Part shown: positions 36,202 through 44,544 of the stretch, one piece after another
Numbering within the stretch: the stretch's first letter is position 1
Layout: every line of letters begins with the position of its first letter
Assembly (NCBI GenBank): GCA_018818595.1
Contig: JAHIRM010000008.1
Span: 1-64,000 of the forward strand
DNA length: 64,000 nucleotides
From: Bacillota bacterium
Lineage (GTDB): Bacteria > Bacillota_I > Bacilli_A > Izemoplasmatales > Hujiaoplasmataceae
Reading direction: 5' to 3'
Notes under the pieces: generated by a model
Seen by the model: only the letters and a program-made list of their open reading frames with translations
Databases searched by the model: none
What the model was told of the DNA's origin: nothing
Made by a program: the position numbers and the translations under genes

Positions 36202-36796
36202 AATCTTTTCCTTTTATCATTGGTGAAAGTCGTTTATAGATTAATATAACAACAATACTTACCAAAATTCCTTTTAAAAGATTAAAAGGTACTACCGCTA
36301 AAAAAATAAATGTTTGTAAATTGGAAATATTTGAATTAACCAAAGTTCCAAGAGCAATTAAGTCATTTAGTGGCATTTCATAAACAAGTGCATATACTGG
36401 CAATAAAACAAATGCATTCAAGATTCCGCCAATTATCGTCATCGTAAACACACCAATAATCAGTCCAATAATGGCATGTCTTTTTGTTTTAGATTTATGG
36501 TAAATGATACTTGCCGGAATAACAAAAGAAAGCCCAATCATAAAATTAGCTGCTTCTCCAATTCCCATTGTAATTGTACCATTGAAAATATAATTTAACA
36601 ATATTTTTATCGCTTCAATAGCCATTCCTGCAATTGGGCCTAAAGCAAAAGCTCCCACTAACACTGGAATTTCACTAAAATCTAATTTATAAAAAGGTGG
36701 CGCAAACCATAAAGGAAATTCAATAAGCATTAACAATGCAGCAATTGTTCCTAGAATGGCAACCGTTGTTAGCCATGAAGTGCTTCTTTTTTTCAT
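36182..36796 (-). CDS. ribU: ECF transporter S component for riboflavin (RibU)
   Basis: A 204-residue, six-helix membrane protein: MLIEFPLWFAPPFYKLDFSE, IPVLVGAFALGPIAGMAIEA, and INYIFNGTITMGIGEAANFMI-type loop. This is the riboflavin-type ECF S component, whose L1 loop and KLDFSEIP motif are well conserved. An FMN riboswitch immediately upstream makes the assignment strong. The start is ATG 36796, nine bases after AAGGAG; a TTG 18 bases upstream lies in the ribosome site. It imports riboflavin with a shared energising module encoded elsewhere. Confidence 0.95.
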   Translation of the reverse strand: MKKRSTSWLTTVAILGTIAALLMLIEFPLWFAPPFYKLDFSEIPVLVGAFALGPIAGMAIEAIKILLNYIFNGTITMGIGEAANFMIGLSFVIPASIIYHKSKTKRHAIIGLIIGVFTMTIIGGILNAFVLLPVYALVYEMPLNDLIALGTLVNSNISNLQTFIFLAVVPFNLLKGILVSIVVILIYKRLSPMIKGKDYDEESI

Positions 36797-36817
36797 AAAG
36801 TCATTCTCCTTCAAATA

Positions 36818-36838
36818 AAAATCCCGATTTCTCGGGAA
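36818..36838 (-). terminator. Terminator of the FMN riboswitch expression platform
   Basis: TCCCGA-GAAA-TCGGGA followed by TTTTT, placed between the aptamer and the ribosome site of ribU. Confidence 0.75.
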
Positions 36839-36867
36839 ATATCAACTTGTAAAAAAACAAGATTTAT

Positions 36868-36968
36868 CTTCTTTCATCCAGACTATACTGTCGGTTTAGG
36901 AATTTCGCCTAATCATGCAAAAGCTCGCGGACTATACCGCCGGTAGGGAGTTACGCCCTGCCCCGAAG
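36868..36968 (-). promoter_or_regulatory. FMN riboswitch (RFN element)
   Basis: The minus strand reads CTTCGGGGCAGGG at 36968 downward, then CCTACCGGCGGTATAGTCCG and the closing ACCGACAGTATAGTCTGGATG. These are the conserved RFN segments in the correct order. It controls ribU and the overlapping thioredoxin-like lipoprotein gene; FMN binding should favour termination at 36818-36838. Confidence 0.97.
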
Positions 36969-36988
36969 TTTTATTTAGTTGTGGTCTT

Positions 36989-37017
36989 ATTATAAAGCGA
37001 AAGCGAAAGGAAGTCAA
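36989..37017 (-). promoter_or_regulatory. Promoter of the riboswitch transcript
   Basis: TTGACT (37012-37017), 17-nt spacer and TATAAT (36989-36994), overlapping the last codons of the cyclase gene. Confidence 0.85.
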
Positions 37018-37667
37018 ACATTTGTATTTATATTTTTTGCAATGGCGCGAACCATTGATCCATCAAATCCTTTTAATTTTAAAGGAAGTGAAACAAAATA
37101 TACATTTTGTTCTAATAATGGAAGATGAATTAAATTTTCAACGATGACTATTTCTTTTGATAGTAAATCTAGGTGTGCTTGAAGAGGATTGTTTTTAGAG
37201 TATTGAATCGTAGGCAAATCAAGTCCTATTAATTCAATCTGATATGTATTCAAGAAATCAATGAAGTCTTTTTCAAACAGTGGACATTCATCAAAGTAAG
37301 ACATCGTATTCATTTTGGCTGAATGAGCTGTATCAATTAATAGTTTTGTCTGTTTACTAGGTATCAATAAATAAGCTTCTTCGATATCTTTTGTTAAAAT
37401 TGTCGAATTTTTGACTTGAACACTAATTTTATTTGCTTTTCCAATTAGTTTATCAAGTTTGATTTCATCTACGGATATCCCTTTATCTAAAAAATGATAA
37501 GGGCTGTCAAGATGCGTACCAATATGCATCCCTGTTTCAAATCCTTGAAGAGAAAATGAATCCAATTCATGAGTGAAATAAGCTTTTCGAGTAAAAGGAG
37601 GGTCCCCTGGATAAACCAAGGTATTCTCATCGATTAAAACGCTTAAATCAATCCAATCATTCTTCAT
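37014..37667 (-). CDS. Cyclase-family metal-dependent hydrolase (kynurenine formamidase fold)
   Basis: A 217-residue protein with the cyclase-family signature WIDLSVLIDENTLVYPGDPP, GFETGMHIGTHLDSPYHFLD (HxGTHxDxPxH metal site) and C-terminal FVSLPLKLKGFDGSMVRAIA. Family members hydrolyse arylformamides or isatin-like amides; the substrate is not known here. The gene overlaps the end of the lipoprotein gene at 37657-38406, so translation is coupled. ATG 37685 is an equally possible start, and neither has a strong ribosome site. Confidence 0.8.
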   Translation of the reverse strand: MKNDWIDLSVLIDENTLVYPGDPPFTRKAYFTHELDSFSLQGFETGMHIGTHLDSPYHFLDKGISVDEIKLDKLIGKANKISVQVKNSTILTKDIEEAYLLIPSKQTKLLIDTAHSAKMNTMSYFDECPLFEKDFIDFLNTYQIELIGLDLPTIQYSKNNPLQAHLDLLSKEIVIVENLIHLPLLEQNVYFVSLPLKLKGFDGSMVRAIAKNINTNV

Positions 37668-38406
37668 TGGGGTCAACTTCTTCATAATTTGCTTTTTCTA
37701 AATAGGACAATTGGTCGATAATTACGTATTGATTGATTTTTGATATAACAATGGAATACGTCTCTGTACCAACAATCGATGAAATCGTTCCATCGTAAGT
37801 CACGTTTAAAGAAAGTAATCTTCCATCATGATTTAAAGTAACATCTACTGTCGCAAAATTAACTGTACTTAAAACAGGACTTACAAAAAAAGTGGATTCA
37901 ACTTCAGCAGAAGCGAGTTCAAAATGAACTGTTAATTGTTCTAAACTAACTATTATTTGTACTTCTCTTGTCATTTCATAATTAATTTGACTTTTTAAAA
38001 AAGAAGAATATAGACTTTCGTATTCAGCATAATCTAACACTTGTTTTGTAAGTTGCGTTTCTTCACCTGTGACGTTATTGGTATAAATATATCCATCTTC
38101 ATAATAAATGACATTTGTTACAAGTTCAGAATTTTCAGTGATTTCCATAGAAGCTTTTCCAATCAAGTCTGAACTTCCCATTTCTTTCATTTTTATTTCC
38201 ATGTTTTCAACATTGTTATAAGTTGAAGATGTATAAGTTCCCGAATAAACAAGTGATAAACTAGTTGCATCTAGATAATCTTGTATGGCTTCATTCATCA
38301 AAGAAAATGCATCTTCGACGGAATAATCAATCAATTCTTTATTACAAGATGTAACACCAAATCCTACTATTAATATTAAAAAACTAAGTATCCATTTTTT
38401 CATCAT
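37657..38406 (-). CDS. Predicted lipoprotein of unknown function
   Basis: A 249-residue protein with signal and lipobox (VGFGVTSC). The mature part alternates polar and hydrophobic residues (EMTREVQIIVSLEQLTVHFE, VDVTLNHDGRLLSLNVTYDG), suggesting a LolA/LppX-like half-barrel that could bind lipid. No decisive motif was seen. GAGGTG lies six bases before the ATG. It forms a two-gene unit with the cyclase-family gene. Confidence 0.65.
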   Translation of the reverse strand: MMKKWILSFLILIVGFGVTSCNKELIDYSVEDAFSLMNEAIQDYLDATSLSLVYSGTYTSSTYNNVENMEIKMKEMGSSDLIGKASMEITENSELVTNVIYYEDGYIYTNNVTGEETQLTKQVLDYAEYESLYSSFLKSQINYEMTREVQIIVSLEQLTVHFELASAEVESTFFVSPVLSTVNFATVDVTLNHDGRLLSLNVTYDGTISSIVGTETYSIVISKINQYVIIDQLSYLEKANYEEVDPNEE

Positions 38407-38461
38407 TTCACCTCGATAAAATTATACCAAAAACTTTAGTAAAATCCTAATTTTTTAGAAA

Positions 38462-38492
38462 AATAGTGGTCAATTTAAATTGGACCACTATT
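38462..38492 (-). terminator. Terminator after glgP
   Basis: ATAGTGGTC..AATTT / AAATTGACCACTAT with a one-base bulge, then TTTTTC on the minus strand. It closes the glycogen operon. Confidence 0.85.
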
Positions 38493-38494
38493 CG

Positions 38495-40900
38495 TTACTT
38501 CATTGCTTTTACATGCCAAATTTTGTCAGCGTATTCTAAAATGGATCTATCACTAGAGAAAATCCCACTTTTCGCAATATTTACAACCATTTTCTCACTC
38601 CAAGCAAAGCGGTCTTTATATGCTTCGTTTGCTCTTGCATGGGATAGTTTATACGCTTCAAAATCTTTTAAAATGAAATAAGTATCTTCGTAGACAAGTT
38701 TTTCATAAATCTCTTTAAATTCAAACTTATCCACATCTTCAAAGAATCCATTTACGAGTTGATTTAAGACCAGTTGAAGGTCTAAATTATTGTCATATAT
38801 TGCTTTTGGAAGATAAGTTTTGTCTTGTGTTAATTGATTGACTTCTTGTGCATTCAGTCCAAAAATAAAAATATTGTCATCTTCTACTAATTCGTGAATT
38901 TCAACATTCGCTCCGTCTTCAGTCCCAATCGTTATAGCACCATTCATCATAAATTTCATATTTCCAGTTCCGCTCGCTTCTTTTGAGGCGGTTGAAATTT
39001 GTTCAGATAAATCACAGGCAGGCATAATAATTTCTGCATAGGAAACATTATAATTTTCAACAAATACTACTTTTAAATACAGGTTTGTCTCTTCGTCTTG
39101 ATTCACTTTTTTGGCAATCGTGTTAATTAATTTGATAACTTTTTTAGCAAAATAATAAGCCCCTGCCGCTTTCGCTCCAAAGATAAAGGTGTGTGGAACA
39201 TAATTTTCTTTAAATGGTTCGCTCGTTTTTAGCATGTGATATATGTACATAATATGAAGCGCATTCAATAATTGTCTTTTATATTCATGAAGACGTTTTA
39301 CTTGAATATCAAAAATAGAATTTGGATCAATTACTAACCCTTGTTCTGAAAAAATTCTTTTTGCTAAGGCTTGTTTTTTTAGATGTTTAATGTGTAATAA
39401 TTTTTCTTGTACTTCTTTGTTTTTCCTAAAAGCTTTAAATTTTTCAAGTTCTAATGGATGTCGCTCCCAAGAAGATCCAATGGTATCATGTAACAATTGA
39501 GATAATTCCTTATTTGAATGCATTAACCATCTTCTATGAGTAATTCCGTTTGTCACATTGATAAATTTTTCAGGATAAAGGTTGTAAAACTCTTTCATTT
39601 CAATGTTCTTTAATATTTCAGTATGTAATTTCGCAACTCCATTTACGGAAAAACTTGTGATGACACATAAATGTGCCATTCGAACCAATCCATTTTGAAC
39701 TATGGATAATCTTTTGATTAAATCCATAGAATCGTAACCATATCTTTCTAATAAATCATTACAAAATCTTCGATTAATCTCTTCGATTAATTGATAAATT
39801 CTTGGAAGAAGTGGTTGCATAATGGAAACAGACCATTTTTCTAAGGCTTCCGCAAGAATCGTATGATTGGTATATGCTGTGCAATGTGTTGTAATTTCCC
39901 AAGCTTCTTCCCATTCCATATGTTCTTCGTCTAATAGGATTCGCATTAATTCAGGAATGATTAAGGTTGGATGTGTATCATTGATATGAAACACAATTTT
40001 ATCTGCCAAATTATGCAAAGTGTTGTATTTTTGTTTGTGTTTTCTACAAACACTTTTTACTCCAGCAGAACTAAAAAAGTATTGTTGCATCAAACGGAGT
40101 CTTTTTCCGTCTTCGGTTGTATCATCTGGATACAAAAATCCTGAAATGCGTTGTAGTTTTTCCTCATAATCAAAAGCAGATTGTGATTTAGGGTACTTTC
40201 TGGAAGGTTCAGCGTTCCACATTCTTAAATGAGTAATCACTCCGTTTCGATCTCCTACGATTGGAACATCGTATGGGACAGCGCGAATAAATTCTCCAGG
40301 AATATATTCCATTCCACCTTTATAATCTACATAACCAAAAAAAGGAATGTCTTCCGATTCTTCTTCTTTTCGAATTTCCCAAACATAGCCATCACTTAGC
40401 CAATTGTCTGGTCGCTCTTCTTGGTAACCATTCTTGATTTTTTGACGAAATAATCCATAACGATAACGGATGCAGTTCCCAAATCCAGGAATTTTAAGCG
40501 AAGCCATTGAATCCAAATAACAAGCAGCCAGTCTTCCTAAACCGCCATTTCCTAACCCTGGGTCTGGTTCAAAGTTTTCCACTTCATTCAAATCAATTCC
40601 TAATTCATTAAATGCCTCTTCCGCGATATCTCTTATACCTAAATTCATAAGATTATTTGTAATGAGTCTTCCCATTAAAAATTCCATAGAAAAATAATAG
40701 ACTTCTTTTTGAGTGCCGTTTTTTAATATTTGATTTGTCTTCATCCAATCGTCAGATATGGCTTCTTTTACTAAAGTTCCAAGCACATTATATCTTTGTC
40801 TGATATTAGAATCAGTTATCGTTGTTAAATAATCCTTTTTTAATCTATCTTCAAACACTTTAATAAAATTGTCTTTTGAACAAAATACATCTGATTTCAT
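38495..40900 (-). CDS. glgP: Glycogen/maltodextrin phosphorylase
   Basis: An 801-residue GT35 enzyme that removes glucose-1-phosphate from alpha-1,4-glucan ends. Key segments: EFLMGRLITNNLMNLGI, PDPGLGNGGLGRLAACYLDS, HINDTHPTLIIPELMR, FDIQVKRLHEYKRQLLNALH, and the PLP site EASGTGNMKFMMNGAITIGT with the Schiff-base Lys. The length is typical and it is cytosolic. It is the last gene of the glg cluster, 83 bp after glgDA, with an extended -10 (TGATATAAT, 40922-40927) that may give it a separate promoter. Confidence 0.97.
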   Translation of the reverse strand: MKSDVFCSKDNFIKVFEDRLKKDYLTTITDSNIRQRYNVLGTLVKEAISDDWMKTNQILKNGTQKEVYYFSMEFLMGRLITNNLMNLGIRDIAEEAFNELGIDLNEVENFEPDPGLGNGGLGRLAACYLDSMASLKIPGFGNCIRYRYGLFRQKIKNGYQEERPDNWLSDGYVWEIRKEEESEDIPFFGYVDYKGGMEYIPGEFIRAVPYDVPIVGDRNGVITHLRMWNAEPSRKYPKSQSAFDYEEKLQRISGFLYPDDTTEDGKRLRLMQQYFFSSAGVKSVCRKHKQKYNTLHNLADKIVFHINDTHPTLIIPELMRILLDEEHMEWEEAWEITTHCTAYTNHTILAEALEKWSVSIMQPLLPRIYQLIEEINRRFCNDLLERYGYDSMDLIKRLSIVQNGLVRMAHLCVITSFSVNGVAKLHTEILKNIEMKEFYNLYPEKFINVTNGITHRRWLMHSNKELSQLLHDTIGSSWERHPLELEKFKAFRKNKEVQEKLLHIKHLKKQALAKRIFSEQGLVIDPNSIFDIQVKRLHEYKRQLLNALHIMYIYHMLKTSEPFKENYVPHTFIFGAKAAGAYYFAKKVIKLINTIAKKVNQDEETNLYLKVVFVENYNVSYAEIIMPACDLSEQISTASKEASGTGNMKFMMNGAITIGTEDGANVEIHELVEDDNIFIFGLNAQEVNQLTQDKTYLPKAIYDNNLDLQLVLNQLVNGFFEDVDKFEFKEIYEKLVYEDTYFILKDFEAYKLSHARANEAYKDRFAWSEKMVVNIAKSGIFSSDRSILEYADKIWHVKAMK

Positions 40901-40983
40901 TTCATCACCTCTTAAACATCCATTATATCATCGTTTCTTTGTTTTTTTATGCTAGAACCTTTGTTACCGTTTACTAACTGCTC

Positions 40984-43407
40984 TTATTCTGATAGCATCA
41001 TACGATAAAGATCAATATATGATTTTGCACTATCTTGAAGTGAAAATCTTGAATTCATCGCATTAATGATTAATTGATTCCAATCTCTTTTACTAGATAA
41101 GAAAAGTTGACAAGCGTTTTTAATTTGAAACAATAGATCTCTTGAATCATAATTGTAAAATTTAAATCCGTTTCCTCTTTTGGTAAGAAAATCAAAAGAA
41201 TCAATGGTATCGTTTAATCCGCCAGTTTGTCTTACGATAGGTATGGTGCCATAACGAAGAGCAATCATTTGTCCTATTCCACAAGGTTCATATCTAGAAG
41301 GCATTAAGAATGCATCGCTTCCTGCATAAATGTAACTAGGTTCCGTTGCATCATATTCTAGATTTAAGGCTACTTGATCAGGAAATTTCAATTTCAATTC
41401 TTTTAATCTTTCAATGTATGGTTCTTTTCCTGTTCCTAAAATCACAAATTGAATGTGCTCTTTTTGTAATGCTTCATAAAGTGCAGGAATCAATATATCA
41501 AACCCTTTTTGTTCTACAATTCTTGTGACCATTCCTAAAACAAAGAAATCATTTCCAGTTTTTAAATTCATCCTTTTTTGTAAATCAAGTTTGTTAACTG
41601 GTTTTGCATCAAATGCATCGATAATATTATATTTTTGACTAATAACTAAATCTTTTTTCGGCCCTATATCACTATTAAGTCCATTTAAAATACCATATAA
41701 GTCTCGTTCTCTTCGATTAATAATATCGACTAAATTCTTACTATAATATTCATATTTCAACTCATCTTTGTAGGTTTCAGATACGGTTGAAATTTTAGTA
41801 GCCATTGAAATACCTAATTCCATAAAATTAATTTTAGGTTGAATAGGGAAAAAACTCTTAATTCCCAATTTTTGTATAATTTCACTTTCATGAATCCCTT
41901 GATATTCAATATTGTGAATCGTAAGTAATGTTTTGATATGCTTGTATTTTTCTTCTTCTCGTAACAAAAGAGGAATCAGTCCCATATGCCAATCATGCAA
42001 GTGGATTACATCAGGAAGTGACTCTAATACATCAAGAAAAGCAATCGCAGCTTTTGAGAAAAAAGCAAAGCGATCTCCATCATCATCGTATCCATATACT
42101 TCTGCTCTTTCAAAGAAGTCATACGATTCAATAAAATAATAAGTGGTTGTTTTATCGTTATACACGTAAAGAGTTACTTTGTATTTTTCTTCGGCATAAA
42201 TTAGAATTTGTTCTGCTTTCATTTCCATAAAGATACTATATTTCTCTTTAATTCTTGGGTACAAAGGGATCATAACTGCAGATAAAATTCCTTGACTACT
42301 AAATTGTTCTGCAAGACCACCCACGACATCAGCGAGTCCACCTGTTTTTATGAAAGGCCAGCATTCCGCGGTTATTTGTAATACTTTTATGTCTTCATCA
42401 GATGCAACAATTTGGTTTTTTTCTGAAACAAACAATTGGTAAATACTGCCTTTTATTTTTGAATCTTTTAAAACTTTTGTTTCTTTATCTAATATAGCAA
42501 ATTCGATTAATGCATTACTTTCAATGTCACATTGATTCATAATTACCGAATTTAAAATGGTTGCGCCTTTCCTAATATGGGCTTTTCTTCCTATAACAGA
42601 ATTAATAACCGTTCCTTCAATGACTGCACCAGATGCTATAATACTGTTTTTCACATTTGCAAATTCGCTGTATCTTGATGCTGCAGACATTGTTTCTTTT
42701 GATAAAATAGGTCTGTTCACATGAAACAATTGACTTCTTATTTGAGGTAATAGTAATTGCATATTTGCAACATATAGTTCATAAGGACTATCCACATAAA
42801 AACAAGCCGATTCAAAGATGTAAGGATTTCTTTTTAATCCTGGAGCGAAATCAAATACATCACTTAAATTTCGATACTGAATGGAATCATAATTCAGAAT
42901 GTATTCTAGTAGTAATTTTTTGGAAATGATATACGTTTTTAAACGTTTTTTATCAATGGATAACACTTCAGTAATATCTGCATTTTCGGTTAAATGACTA
43001 TGTAAAAACACCTGATAATCTGTGTTCCAAACGATGTTTGCAGGAGTCACAATCACATACTCTTGATTGCTTCTGTTAAAATATTCAATGTGTTCATACA
43101 TTCGTTGAAAACTAACAGAATCTTCTACTGTAAGATTTAAATTTTTAGGAGGTAAAATAAAAATACCATCTCTTCTTCGATTTAAATCCCATCGATCCCC
43201 TGAACCAATATGATCCGATAAACTTCGGTAATTTCCATAAGGAAAAATAGCAACATTTGTTATAAGTGAATTTTTACAATTAGAAAGCGTAAAATCAATT
43301 AAACGATATTTCGCTCCAAAAGGAATCGCTCCTGGCATTCTATGTCTTGTCAGTTTACTAAAATTCCCTTTGATGGTTGCGTCGATTACCATGCACAGGT
43401 TATTCAT
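40984..43407 (-). CDS. glgDA: Fused GlgD (ADP-glucose pyrophosphorylase-like subunit) and GlgA (glycogen synthase)
   Basis: An 807-residue single frame. Residues 1 to about 335 are GlgD: FGAKYRLIDFTLSNCKNSLI and GDRWDLNRRRDGIFILPP, ending in left-handed beta-helix repeats (SIIASGAVIEGTVINSVIGR). GlgD lacks the GGxGTRL nucleotide loop of GlgC and acts as a non-catalytic partner. From about residue 339 a complete GT5 glycogen synthase follows, with KVLQITAECWPFIKTGGLAD (ADP-glucose site KTGGL), VIHLHDWHMGLIPLLL, GMVTRIVEQKGFDI and MPSRYEPCGIGQMIALRYG (catalytic Glu). No stop or frameshift separates the halves. The start is ATG 43407 overlapping the glgC stop. Confidence 0.93.
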   Translation of the reverse strand: MNNLCMVIDATIKGNFSKLTRHRMPGAIPFGAKYRLIDFTLSNCKNSLITNVAIFPYGNYRSLSDHIGSGDRWDLNRRRDGIFILPPKNLNLTVEDSVSFQRMYEHIEYFNRSNQEYVIVTPANIVWNTDYQVFLHSHLTENADITEVLSIDKKRLKTYIISKKLLLEYILNYDSIQYRNLSDVFDFAPGLKRNPYIFESACFYVDSPYELYVANMQLLLPQIRSQLFHVNRPILSKETMSAASRYSEFANVKNSIIASGAVIEGTVINSVIGRKAHIRKGATILNSVIMNQCDIESNALIEFAILDKETKVLKDSKIKGSIYQLFVSEKNQIVASDEDIKVLQITAECWPFIKTGGLADVVGGLAEQFSSQGILSAVMIPLYPRIKEKYSIFMEMKAEQILIYAEEKYKVTLYVYNDKTTTYYFIESYDFFERAEVYGYDDDGDRFAFFSKAAIAFLDVLESLPDVIHLHDWHMGLIPLLLREEEKYKHIKTLLTIHNIEYQGIHESEIIQKLGIKSFFPIQPKINFMELGISMATKISTVSETYKDELKYEYYSKNLVDIINRRERDLYGILNGLNSDIGPKKDLVISQKYNIIDAFDAKPVNKLDLQKRMNLKTGNDFFVLGMVTRIVEQKGFDILIPALYEALQKEHIQFVILGTGKEPYIERLKELKLKFPDQVALNLEYDATEPSYIYAGSDAFLMPSRYEPCGIGQMIALRYGTIPIVRQTGGLNDTIDSFDFLTKRGNGFKFYNYDSRDLLFQIKNACQLFLSSKRDWNQLIINAMNSRFSLQDSAKSYIDLYRMMLSE

Positions 43408-44536
43408 TGATTTTACCTGCCTTATCAAGATTATCCAAATCGAGTAAGATTACTTCTTTTGAAATCAACTTATAATTTTTTGGCACAGTGACGCCTTTAT
43501 TTACGATGACCTTTTTTAAATGGACGCCTTCAAGGATGGTAACATTTGGTAAAATAACGCAGTCTTCAATTTTAGCTTTTTTATGCATAATCATTTCATA
43601 TCCAACGGTAGAATGCATCACTTCTCCATCAATGATAGATCCATCCGCAATCACGCTATTTTTTACAACTCCATTTTCTAAAATAATGTGAGGAGGAAGA
43701 TTTAATGATTTCGAATAAATTGGTAAGTGTCTTGATGAATTAAGTGTCAAAAAATCAGGATTATCAAGTAAATCCATGTTTGCTTCATATAAAGATGAAA
43801 TGGTTCCAACGTCCTTCCAATATCCATTAAAAGTATAGGCCGATACTTTATATCCTTCTTTAATGCTTTGTGGAATAACATTTTTCCCAAAGTCGACTTG
43901 ATCTTCTGTTTTAGGATCGTATAGTAAAGCTTCTAGTACATTTGTATTAAACAAATAAAGCCCCATAGAAGCTAAATTGCTTTTTGCATGTTTTGGTTTT
44001 TCTTCAAAGCCTATAACGAGGTCATTTGAATCTACTTCTAATATGCCAAAACGATTTGCTTCTTCTTGGGGAACTTTAGTAGCTCCAATCGTGATTTCTG
44101 CGTTATGATTCAAATGATGAACTAACACTTCTTGATAATCCATCTTATAGATTTGATCACCTGATAAAATCAGCACATAACTTGCATCATATTCTTTCAC
44201 AAAATTAAAGTACTGTTTTATGGCATGTGCAGTGCCTTTTTGCCATAACACATCTCCATTTCTAGCAAACGGAGTTAGAAAATGAATTCCTCCATCAATA
44301 ACATCTAAATCCCAAGAAGCTCCAGATCCAATGTAATTCATTAAATCATAAGGCTCATATTGAGTTACGACACCTACTACATCTATATTTGAATTTGTAA
44401 TGTTACTAAGCGAAAAGTCAATCAAACGATATTTCGCGCCAAAAGACACAGCGGGTTTAGCTGTGTCTTTTGTCATTTCTTGTAATCTTGAGCCTTTTCC
44501 GCCAACTAAAATCATGGCGACCATCGTTTTTTTCAC
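43400..44536 (-). CDS. glgC: Glucose-1-phosphate adenylyltransferase, catalytic subunit
   Basis: A 378-residue enzyme making ADP-glucose from ATP and glucose-1-phosphate. It has the nucleotide loop ILVGGKGSRLQEMTKDTAKPA, FGAKYRLIDFSLSNITNSNI, YVLILSGDQIYKMDYQEV, IGFEEKPKH and a C-terminal beta-helix (NSVIADGSIIDGEVMHSTVG). It would work with the GlgD part of the next gene, whose start overlaps its stop by eight bases. It lies eight bases after glgB. Confidence 0.97.
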   Translation of the reverse strand: MKKTMVAMILVGGKGSRLQEMTKDTAKPAVSFGAKYRLIDFSLSNITNSNIDVVGVVTQYEPYDLMNYIGSGASWDLDVIDGGIHFLTPFARNGDVLWQKGTAHAIKQYFNFVKEYDASYVLILSGDQIYKMDYQEVLVHHLNHNAEITIGATKVPQEEANRFGILEVDSNDLVIGFEEKPKHAKSNLASMGLYLFNTNVLEALLYDPKTEDQVDFGKNVIPQSIKEGYKVSAYTFNGYWKDVGTISSLYEANMDLLDNPDFLTLNSSRHLPIYSKSLNLPPHIILENGVVKNSVIADGSIIDGEVMHSTVGYEMIMHKKAKIEDCVILPNVTILEGVHLKKVIVNKGVTVPKNYKLISKEVILLDLDNLDKAGKINE

Positions 44537-44544
44537 TGAATCAC

